From Bradyrhizobium sp. OK095 (GTDB taxonomy: Bacteria; Pseudomonadota; Alphaproteobacteria; Rhizobiales; Xanthobacteraceae), in NCBI RefSeq assembly GCF_900109945.1, contig NZ_FOBX01000007.1:372001-436000 (forward strand): 64,000 nucleotides of DNA, in the 5' to 3' direction. A program made the translations under genes and the position numbers. Shown one piece after another: positions 58,236 to 64,000 of the stretch. Each line of letters opens with the position of its first letter. The first letter of the stretch is position 1. The notes under the pieces are model-generated. The model searched no databases. It worked only from the letters and a program-made list of their open reading frames with translations, and was not told where the DNA came from.

Positions 58236-58743
58236 ACGCGGGACGCTTCTCCGGCGGCGTATCGATCAGGCCCTTCAACGCCGCGGTCGCAGCCAGCACG
58301 CCTTTGTAGCCTTCGGTCGCGAAACGCAGCAGCAGCCGCAGCTCTTCATCCGTATAGGCGTTGAAGACCTTCTCCATCGCCTGCTGCATCGGCACGTAGA
58401 GCTGGCCGATCTTCATGGCCGTCTCCGGCACGACTGCGATGAAGACCTTGCGGCGGTCGGCCTCGTCCCGCTCGCGGCGCACCAGCCCGGCCTTCTCGAG
58501 GCGGTCGACCACACCGGTGATGGCGCCGGTCGTCAGCCCCGTGACCTCGGCGAGCCGGCCCGCCGTGACGCGTCCTTCGAGGTAGAGAATGTCCATGCAT
58601 TCGAGGTCGGAATTGGCAATTCCGGCCACGTTGGCAACGGTCTGGCCATAGAGCACGCCCTGCGCCGACGACCGCCGCATCGCCTCTTCCAGTTCCCCCA
58701 ACAACGCCGCGCGCGCCTTTGCCCTTGACAAGGTCGACCTCAT
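58204..58743 (-). CDS. MarR family transcriptional regulator
   Basis: A 179-residue protein with N-terminal helices (EAMRRSSAQGVLYGQTVANVAGI) and a winged helix-turn-helix (LECMDILYLEGRVTAGRLAEVTGLTTGAITGVVDRLEKAGLVRRERDEADRRKVFIAVV). The C-terminal dimerisation helices end in a Lys/Arg-rich tail (RPAFKLKKRPGRT). It probably represses itself and the divergent FAD monooxygenase through the palindrome at 58761-58775, releasing on an aromatic ligand. Confidence 0.92.
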   Translation of the reverse strand: MRSTLSRAKARAALLGELEEAMRRSSAQGVLYGQTVANVAGIANSDLECMDILYLEGRVTAGRLAEVTGLTTGAITGVVDRLEKAGLVRRERDEADRRKVFIAVVPETAMKIGQLYVPMQQAMEKVFNAYTDEELRLLLRFATEGYKGVLAATAALKGLIDTPPEKRPAFKLKKRPGRT

Positions 58744-58775
58744 ATCTTAGCGATCATATATCTTAGTCACTAAGA
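58742..58775. promoter_or_regulatory. MarR operator region: perfect palindrome plus repeated half-site
   Basis: TCTTAGT-C-ACTAAGA (58761-58775) is a perfect 15-bp palindrome. The half-site ATATCTTAG occurs at 58742-58750, overlapping the regulator start codon, and at 58758-58766, 16 bp apart. The site lies 53 bp before the monooxygenase ATG, suitable for controlling both divergent genes. Confidence 0.65.
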
Positions 58776-58827
58776 GATTTAGCAACCGTAATTCCTCCTA
58801 TCATCGCGGAAGCGTCCGGAGCAAGTC

Positions 58828-60024
58828 ATGTCCTATCGTCCCCGCAAGGCCCTGATCATCGGCGCCGGCATCGCCGGGCCCGTTGCCGCGATCCTGCTCC
58901 GCCGCGCCGGCATCGAATCCGCGATCTACGAAGCCTGGCCCTACTCCAAAGGCATCGGCGGCGGCCTTCAAATCGCGCCGAACGGCATGCATGTGCTGGA
59001 CGAGATCGGGCTTGGGAACGAGCTGGTCAGCCGCGGCTCGATCGCGGAGTCCTTCGACTTTTATTCGCAAGGCGGCGAACGGCTCGGCTCGATCAACCGC
59101 GACATGGCGCGGCGCTTCGGCCAGCCCGCCGTCAACATCTGCCGCGCCACGCTGAACGAAATCCTGATCGACAAGGCCTGGTGCTCCTGCGTCTCGCTCT
59201 ATTTCGACAAGCGCCTGATCAAGATCGAGGACCGCGGCGACCAGCCGATCATCGCCTATTTCGCCGACGGCACCACCGCTGAAGGCGATTTCCTGATCGG
59301 CGCCGACGGCGTGCATTCGGTGGTTCGACGCCAGGTGATCCCGGACGGGCCGCAACCGTTCAACACCGGCCTGATCGGCTTCGGCGGCTTCGTGCCGCAC
59401 GCCGTCCTCGACGGCAGGCCGATCGGCCGGCACGTCGAGACCACGTTCGGGCAGAGCGGCTTCTTCGGCTACGGTTATTGCAGTCCCGATCCGAACGACG
59501 GCGTGATGTGGTGGAGCACGCAGCCCGCGCACGGCATGGACGCCGCGATGTTCCGCGCGCTCGACCCGGCGACGCTGAAGCAGCATCTGCGCGGCTTCCA
59601 TCACGGCTGGCACGATCCGATCCCTGATATCATCGAAGCCGCCGAGAACATCGTCGTCACCGACACGCTCGACGTCGCGACCCTGCCGACCTGGTCACGC
59701 AAGCGCTCGCTGCTGATCGGCGATGCCGCGCATGCGACCAGCCCCCATGCCGGCCAGGGTGCCTCGCTCGCGCTCGAGGATGCGATGCGGCTCGCGCGGC
59801 TGATGCAGGAGGGACAGGAGCTCGGCGCCACCTTTAGGGCATTTGAGGCCGAGCGCCGCCCGCGCACCGAAAAGATCGTCGCCTTGGCGCGCCGCAACGG
59901 CAACAGCAAGCGCGAGTTCAGCGCCACCGGCGCATGGATGCGCAATCAGATGATGAAATGGCTGCTGCCGCTGGGCTCGAAGAGCATGGAATTCATGTAC
60001 GCTTATGACGCGCGGGCGGTGTAA
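58828..60024 (+). CDS. FAD-dependent aromatic-type monooxygenase
   Basis: A 398-residue flavoprotein of the PHBH/UbiH-like fold. It has the N-terminal FAD-binding KALIIGAGIAGPVAAILLRRAGIESAIYEAW, the DG motif YFADGTTAEGDFLIGADGVHSVVRR and the GD motif SLLIGDAAHATSPHAGQGASLALEDAMRLARLM. It inserts one oxygen atom using NAD(P)H; the substrate is unknown, probably an aromatic or polyketide-like compound. It is controlled by the divergent MarR protein. A family C palindromic repeat follows the stop. Confidence 0.9.
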   Translation: MSYRPRKALIIGAGIAGPVAAILLRRAGIESAIYEAWPYSKGIGGGLQIAPNGMHVLDEIGLGNELVSRGSIAESFDFYSQGGERLGSINRDMARRFGQPAVNICRATLNEILIDKAWCSCVSLYFDKRLIKIEDRGDQPIIAYFADGTTAEGDFLIGADGVHSVVRRQVIPDGPQPFNTGLIGFGGFVPHAVLDGRPIGRHVETTFGQSGFFGYGYCSPDPNDGVMWWSTQPAHGMDAAMFRALDPATLKQHLRGFHHGWHDPIPDIIEAAENIVVTDTLDVATLPTWSRKRSLLIGDAAHATSPHAGQGASLALEDAMRLARLMQEGQELGATFRAFEAERRPRTEKIVALARRNGNSKREFSATGAWMRNQMMKWLLPLGSKSMEFMYAYDARAV

Positions 60025-60034
60025 GTATACACTG

Positions 60035-60129
60035 CCGTAGGGTGGGCAAAGGCGCAACGCGCCGTGCCCACCATCTCTCCGCAACCGCGATCGAAGCGGT
60101 GGGCACGCTTCGCTTTGCCCACCCTACGG
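60035..60129. repeat. Palindromic dispersed repeat, family C
   Basis: Perfect outer arms CCGTAGGGTGGGCAAAG (60035-60051) and CTTTGCCCACCCTACGG (60113-60129). An inner pair (CGTGCCCACC / GGTGGGCACG) gives a nested hairpin. It separates the monooxygenase from the convergent dehydrogenase-like gene and is a type common in Bradyrhizobium intergenic DNA. Confidence 0.9.
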
Positions 60130-60132
60130 AAG

Positions 60133-61314
60133 CTACGCCTGGGCTTCCACCGCGAACGTCAGCCCTGCATTCTCCTGCAGCCGCTTGATCAGCTTGTGCT
60201 GCATCGCTGCGCCCGGCGTCCAGAGACCGGGCGGGACATCAGGCGTGTCGCGCAACAGGCAGATCGCGCATTCGGAGATCATCTTCGCCGTTGACGCATA
60301 GCCGGGATCGAGATCGCCCTTCACCGCCGCACGAACCTGACGGCCATCGGGCGCGACCGCAACATAGAGCAGGTCGTAATGACCGTTGTCGCGCTCTTCC
60401 TTCGACGGTCCCTCGCCGGGCTTGAGCGCTTCAGGGCCGGTCTTCTCACTGTTGGCCGCCATGACGAGCTTCGCGTTGGCCTGGCCTTCATCGCCGGCCC
60501 CCGTCAGCACCATCTCGTCGTAGACGAAATCCCTGCCATACGGGAATCCCATCAGCATGTTGGAGCGATGGACATTGCGCGTATTGAGGATCGCCATCGC
60601 GAACGGGGCCGACCAGGATTGCAAATCCTCCTCGAAAACAGGCTTGTTGCCGCGCGGCTGTTTGGGCCCTTCGAAGCCGGGTGTGAATGCAAAGGGGTCT
60701 TTCAGGATCGACACCAGACTGAGATCCTGCGCGACCGCTGCGAAGGTGAGCCTCGCGCTCGCCGAGGTGCCGCCGGAGAATTTCCAGCTGAGATCGCGGA
60801 CGCGTCCTTTGACGCGCGGCGCCGGCGTTCCGAACACACGCCTTGCTTCCTCCTGAACGAAGAACGCACCGAGCTCGAACGGGATTGAATCGAAGCCGCA
60901 GGAGAACATGATGCGCGCGCCGCTCGCCCTGGCGGCCGCCTCATGCCGGTCGATCATCTGCTTCAGCCAGATCGGCTCGCCGCAGAGATCCATGTAGTCG
61001 GTGCCTGATGCCACGCAGGCGGCAAGCAGATCGGAACCATAAAGCTGGTATGGACCAACCGTGGTGACGACCAGCTTCGCCTGATCGACCATCGCGCGCA
61101 ACGACGCGGGATCGGCGGCGTCCGCGACGATGAGCATCGTGTCCTTAGGTGCGCCGATCGCATCGCGAACGGAGGCGAGCTTGTCTTGGCTGCGCCCGGC
61201 CATCGCCCATGTCGGGGGCCCGTCACCGACATAATGCGCGGCGAGATACTCGGCGACGAGCTGGCCGGTGTATCCCGTCGCGCCGTAGACGACGATGTCG
61301 AACTTTGCGGACAC
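60133..61314 (-). CDS. Saccharopine dehydrogenase-like oxidoreductase (trans-acting enoyl reductase family), paralogue 1
   Basis: A 393-residue protein with an N-terminal NAD(P)-binding Rossmann fold (FDIVVYGATGYTGQLVAEYLAAHY, WAMAGRSQDKLASVR, LVVTTVGPYQLYG) and the family's C-terminal region (DYMDLCGEPIWLKQMIDRHEAAARASGARIMFSCGFDSIPFELGAF, MLMGFPYGRDFVYDEMVL). Relatives reduce enoyl or keto groups of lipids or act on unknown substrates; lysine metabolism is not implied. It is closely similar along its length to the next gene, a tandem duplication. It ends 4 bases from the family C repeat. Confidence 0.88.
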   Translation of the reverse strand: MSAKFDIVVYGATGYTGQLVAEYLAAHYVGDGPPTWAMAGRSQDKLASVRDAIGAPKDTMLIVADAADPASLRAMVDQAKLVVTTVGPYQLYGSDLLAACVASGTDYMDLCGEPIWLKQMIDRHEAAARASGARIMFSCGFDSIPFELGAFFVQEEARRVFGTPAPRVKGRVRDLSWKFSGGTSASARLTFAAVAQDLSLVSILKDPFAFTPGFEGPKQPRGNKPVFEEDLQSWSAPFAMAILNTRNVHRSNMLMGFPYGRDFVYDEMVLTGAGDEGQANAKLVMAANSEKTGPEALKPGEGPSKEERDNGHYDLLYVAVAPDGRQVRAAVKGDLDPGYASTAKMISECAICLLRDTPDVPPGLWTPGAAMQHKLIKRLQENAGLTFAVEAQA

Positions 61315-61342
61315 GGATCGACTTCCTCGGGGATCGTGGACT

Positions 61343-62521
61343 TTACGCTTCCACCGCGAACGTCAGCCCCGCATTGTCCACCAGCCGCTTGATCAGCTTG
61401 TGCTGCATCGCCGCGCCCGGTGTCCAGAAACCAGCCGCAACATCCGTCGTGTCGCGCAGCAGGCACATCGCGCATTCGGAGATCATCTTCGAGGTCGAGC
61501 CGTAGCCGGGATCGCGGTCGCCGGTGACGCCGGCGCGGACCTGGCGGCCGTCCGGCGCGATCGCAACATAAAGCAGATTGAAGAGACCCTTCTCCTGCTC
61601 TTCCTTCGAAGGCCCCTCGCCCGGCTTCGGCGCATTCGGGCCGGTCTTCTCGGCATTGACCGCCATCACGCGCTTCGCATTGGCTTCGCCGTTCTCGCCG
61701 GGACCGGTCAAAACCATCTCGTCGTAGACGAAGTCCTGGCCGTAGGGAAAGCCCATCAGCATGTTGGAGCGATGGACGTTGCGCGTGTTGATCAGCGCCA
61801 TCATGAACGGCGCGGCCCAGGATTGCAGATCCTCCTCGAAGGCTGCCCTGTTGCCTTTCGGCTGCTTCGGACCGGTGAAGCCGGGCGTCAGCGCGAAGTG
61901 GTCGTTGAGAATGGTGACGAGGCTGAGATCCTTGGCGACCGCATCGAAGGTCGCTTTCGCACTCGCCGCGGTGCCACCGGACATCGTGCCGCGCATGTCG
62001 CGGACCCGGCCCTTCACGCGCGCGGCCGGCGCGCCGAATACACGCTTGGCCTCTTCCTGCACGAAGAACGTACCGAGCTCGAACGGCACGGAATCGTAGC
62101 CGCAGGAGAACACGATGCGCGCGCCGCTCTCCTTGGCTTCCGCCTCGTACTTGTCGATCATCTGCCGCATCCAGATCGGCTCGCCGCAGAGATCGAAATA
62201 ATCGGTGCCGGTGGCGACGCAGGCCGCGAGCAAGTCCTCGCCATAGAGCTGATACGGTCCGACCGTCGTGATGACAGACATCGTCTGCTCCGCCATCGCC
62301 TTCAGCGAGGCCGCGTCCGACGCATCCGCGACAATCAGCGGCGTATTCCCGGGCGCGCCGATCGCATCGCGCACCGATTTCAGCTTGCCGAGGCTACGGC
62401 CTGCCATCGCCCATTTAAGCTGCTTGTCGCCCTTGTAATGCCGGGTCAGATATTCGGCGACGAGCTGGCCGGTGAAACCGGTCGCGCCGTAGACGACGAT
62501 GTCGAATTTCGCAGAGCCCAT
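61343..62521 (-). CDS. Saccharopine dehydrogenase-like oxidoreductase, paralogue 2
   Basis: A 392-residue protein sharing most residues with the downstream paralogue: FDIVVYGATGFTGQLVAEYLTRHY, WAMAGRSLGKLKSVRDAIGAPGN, TDYFDLCGEPIWMRQMIDKYEAE, FSCGYDSVPFELGTFF, and the C-terminus LIKRLVDNAGLTFAVEA. Both keep the GATG-TGQ dinucleotide loop, so both are probably active. The 28-bp spacing to paralogue 1 indicates one transcript, which may begin with the DUF169 gene upstream. Confidence 0.88.
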   Translation of the reverse strand: MGSAKFDIVVYGATGFTGQLVAEYLTRHYKGDKQLKWAMAGRSLGKLKSVRDAIGAPGNTPLIVADASDAASLKAMAEQTMSVITTVGPYQLYGEDLLAACVATGTDYFDLCGEPIWMRQMIDKYEAEAKESGARIVFSCGYDSVPFELGTFFVQEEAKRVFGAPAARVKGRVRDMRGTMSGGTAASAKATFDAVAKDLSLVTILNDHFALTPGFTGPKQPKGNRAAFEEDLQSWAAPFMMALINTRNVHRSNMLMGFPYGQDFVYDEMVLTGPGENGEANAKRVMAVNAEKTGPNAPKPGEGPSKEEQEKGLFNLLYVAIAPDGRQVRAGVTGDRDPGYGSTSKMISECAMCLLRDTTDVAAGFWTPGAAMQHKLIKRLVDNAGLTFAVEA

Positions 62522-63320
62522 GGTCGACCTTTATTTCTACTTCTTCGCGTAACTCACGCCTCATGCCGGCACGGACGTCGCTTTGAATACCATAGGGCGG
62601 GATCGGATAGCGCAGGCCGTTCTTGGCCAGCGCCTTCATGCCCTCGATTGCCTTGGCGAGATGTTCGGGCTTCAGGGCCATCAGCATCTCCTCGTCCGGC
62701 ACGCCGCCATAGCGCCGTTCGGCATAGCATGGCAAGGACAGGCTGGGCTCCCCGCTTTTGAGCGCGCGTCCCCAGGAATCCGCGCAGGCGGTCTCGCCGA
62801 CCACGCCCCATTCGAACTTCTTGTAGCCGGTATATTGCAGCCCGTTGATCAGGATGATCATCTGCCCGGGCGTCGCATAGACGAGGCAAATATCAGGCGG
62901 ATCGAGCCGGCCGCTGGCGAGCGGACTGACCGCGAGCGCCTGATACTGCCCGAACGGAACCACATCCAGCGCCTCCTGGCGCTTGCGCGCGTCCTCGGCC
63001 GTGCCGTGCCAGACGCCGACATAGTTTTCGCCGGCTAGCCATTTTTCGTCCTGCGGGCTAAGCCCGATCACCGCGCGGCACTGCGCACCGACGAGATCGT
63101 CGCCGGTGATGCCGACGGTCCAGCCGAGCCGCGAGGCCATGCTGACGATCTGGTCGGTGGTGTGGACCGCATTCGGCCGGCGGATCTTCGGGATCGCCTC
63201 CATGTCGGCAGCATGCGCGAACAGCTTCATGCCGATGACCGTCGTCTTCAGCCGCAACAGGTTGTTGAGATCGGCGACGAGACCGGCAAGATCGATCCTC
63301 TCGGCACTCTGCTGCTGCAT
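62415..63320 (-). CDS. DUF169 family protein with an apparent one-base insertion near its 3' end
   Basis: As read, 301 residues from the ATG at 63320 (strong GGGAGGA site). The DUF169 body is clear (NNLLRLKTTVIGMKLFAHAADMEAIPKIRRPNAVHTTDQIVSMASRLGWTVGITGDDL ... CADSWGRALKSGEPSLSLPCYAERRYGGVPDEEMLMAL). After PPYGIQSDVRAGM the frame runs 107 bases into the next gene. Removing one A at about 62562 gives GMGVSYAKK and a stop at 62537-62539, 15 bases before the next ATG. The segment 63320-62537 is one base longer than whole codons. The family role is unknown; some members sit with oxidoreductases as here. Confidence 0.82.
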   Translation of the reverse strand: MQQQSAERIDLAGLVADLNNLLRLKTTVIGMKLFAHAADMEAIPKIRRPNAVHTTDQIVSMASRLGWTVGITGDDLVGAQCRAVIGLSPQDEKWLAGENYVGVWHGTAEDARKRQEALDVVPFGQYQALAVSPLASGRLDPPDICLVYATPGQMIILINGLQYTGYKKFEWGVVGETACADSWGRALKSGEPSLSLPCYAERRYGGVPDEEMLMALKPEHLAKAIEGMKALAKNGLRYPIPPYGIQSDVRAGMRRELREEVEIKVDHGLCEIRHRRLRRDRFHRPARRRISDPALQGRQAA

Positions 63321-63379
63321 GGCGTCCTCCCGGCCGGCGGTCACGCGCCGGTCTGTGTTGTTGTTTTGCAGCCCTCGTT

Positions 63380-64000
63380 CTAGTCCTTGCCCGGCCCGGG
63401 AAGCAACTCGCTGGTCCTGCCCATGAGGCGGTATGTCAGCAGGCCAATCCATTCGCGCATCGCAACGTCGGTCCTTAAGAGCCCCTCCTTGCCGAGATGG
63501 GAGAACGCGAAGAGATCGTCACGCCCGCCCATTCGCCAGTCCACCGGATAGGCCTCGACGTCAAACCCGGCCTTGTGAAAGATCCCCATCGCACGCGGCA
63601 TGTGGAAGGCCGATGTGACCAGCAGCCAGCGCTCGCCGGGCTTCGGCGACACCAATTGCTTGGTGAAGATCGCATTCTCCCAGGTGTTGCGGGACTCGCG
63701 TTCGACGATCAGGCGCTCCTTCGGGATGCCGAGGCTTTCGAGGATCGGCGCGGAGTAGTCGGCTTCCTTCGCATCGGTGGCGACGAGGTTTGCCGTGCCT
63801 CCGGTGAAGACGATGCGCGCATTCGGATAGCGGCGCGCCAGTTCAGCCGGCGCCAGCATGCGATCGGCTGCGGACGAGACCACCGGCGTGCGGTGCGCCG
63901 CCGACAAATCGGTGTCGACGGAGCCACCGAGCACGATGATGCCGTCGGGGGCGCCCCGCGACGGGTCCCACTTCGGAAACCGCGACTCCAGCGGATAGAG
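63380..64000 (-). CDS. YdcF/DUF218 family protein, partial (N-terminus beyond right edge)
   Basis: The reading frame is open to the window edge; ~206 residues are visible. They match the YdcF/SanA/ElyC fold: LESRFP, PDGIIVLGGSVDTD, ELARRYPNARIVFTGGTANL, LGIPKERLIVERESRNTWENAIFTKQLV and WLLVTSAFHMPRAMGIFHKAGFDVEAYPVDW. Family members are membrane-anchored envelope proteins tied to peptidoglycan or lipid-carrier metabolism; the missing N-terminus would carry the anchor. Whether it belongs to the DUF169/dehydrogenase transcript is unclear (59-bp gap). Confidence 0.85.
   Translation of the reverse strand, partial: LYPLESRFPKWDPSRGAPDGIIVLGGSVDTDLSAAHRTPVVSSAADRMLAPAELARRYPNARIVFTGGTANLVATDAKEADYSAPILESLGIPKERLIVERESRNTWENAIFTKQLVSPKPGERWLLVTSAFHMPRAMGIFHKAGFDVEAYPVDWRMGGRDDLFAFSHLGKEGLLRTDVAMREWIGLLTYRLMGRTSELLPGPGKD

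Overview
The window is a high-GC alphaproteobacterial chromosome segment, most likely from Bradyrhizobium or a close relative. The evidence is the lon, clpX, clpP, tig gene order, a glnB-glnA pair behind a sigma-54 promoter, and at least three families of large palindromic intergenic repeats of the kind scattered through Bradyrhizobium genomes. No rRNA, CRISPR array, insertion sequence or phage gene was seen. Three tRNAs are present (Asp-GUC, Val-UAC, Leu-UAG).

Left part (1-16.7 kb). A TonB-dependent siderophore receptor runs off the left edge. A MarR regulator is divergent from a Rieske ring-hydroxylating oxygenase and an MFS transporter. Then come a small exported protein, tRNA-Asp, an OafA-type acyltransferase with an SGNH domain, HU and peptidase T. 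A heavy-metal export operon follows: a His-rich small protein, a CzcC-type outer membrane factor, a CzcB-type adaptor, a CzcA-type RND pump and a His-rich CDF exporter, all overlapping or nearly so.

Middle (16.7-34.5 kb). After a methyltransferase there is an A+T-rich three-gene operon (17.7-20.2 kb: a metallophosphoesterase and two proteins I cannot assign) beside tRNA-Val; this is the best candidate for an undescribed system. Next is the protein quality-control block lon, clpX, clpP, tig, then tRNA-Leu and a multicopper-oxidase-like protein that has lost most copper ligands. A killer/antidote toxin-antitoxin pair, a frameshifted GNAT gene, the NAD(P)HX repair enzyme and the nitrogen-assimilation pair glnB-glnA complete this part.

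Right part (34.5-64 kb). A tautomerase is divergent from a GlxA-type regulator. Then come a HigBA module, a class I amidotransferase-like hydrolase, an AI-2E family permease, a diguanylate cyclase, rplM-rpsI, a thioesterase, a crotonase, a CoA-binding protein and a MetY-type sulfhydrylase. A probable ADP-ribosyltransferase toxin is translationally coupled to a 61-residue partner (46.5-47.3 kb). Heme A synthase follows. An exopolysaccharide locus (49.2-58.2 kb) encodes a deacetylase-like protein, a FemAB/CelD-like acyltransferase, a Wzc/GumC-like chain-length protein, a GT4 glycosyltransferase, an undecaprenyl-phosphate sugar transferase and a Wzy-like polymerase; two of these have degenerate active sites. 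The window ends with a MarR/FAD-monooxygenase pair, two tandem saccharopine-dehydrogenase-like paralogues, a DUF169 gene with an apparent one-base insertion, and a YdcF-type protein cut by the right edge.

Overall this is mostly core chromosome with small accessory inserts: toxin modules, the three-gene cassette and the repeats.
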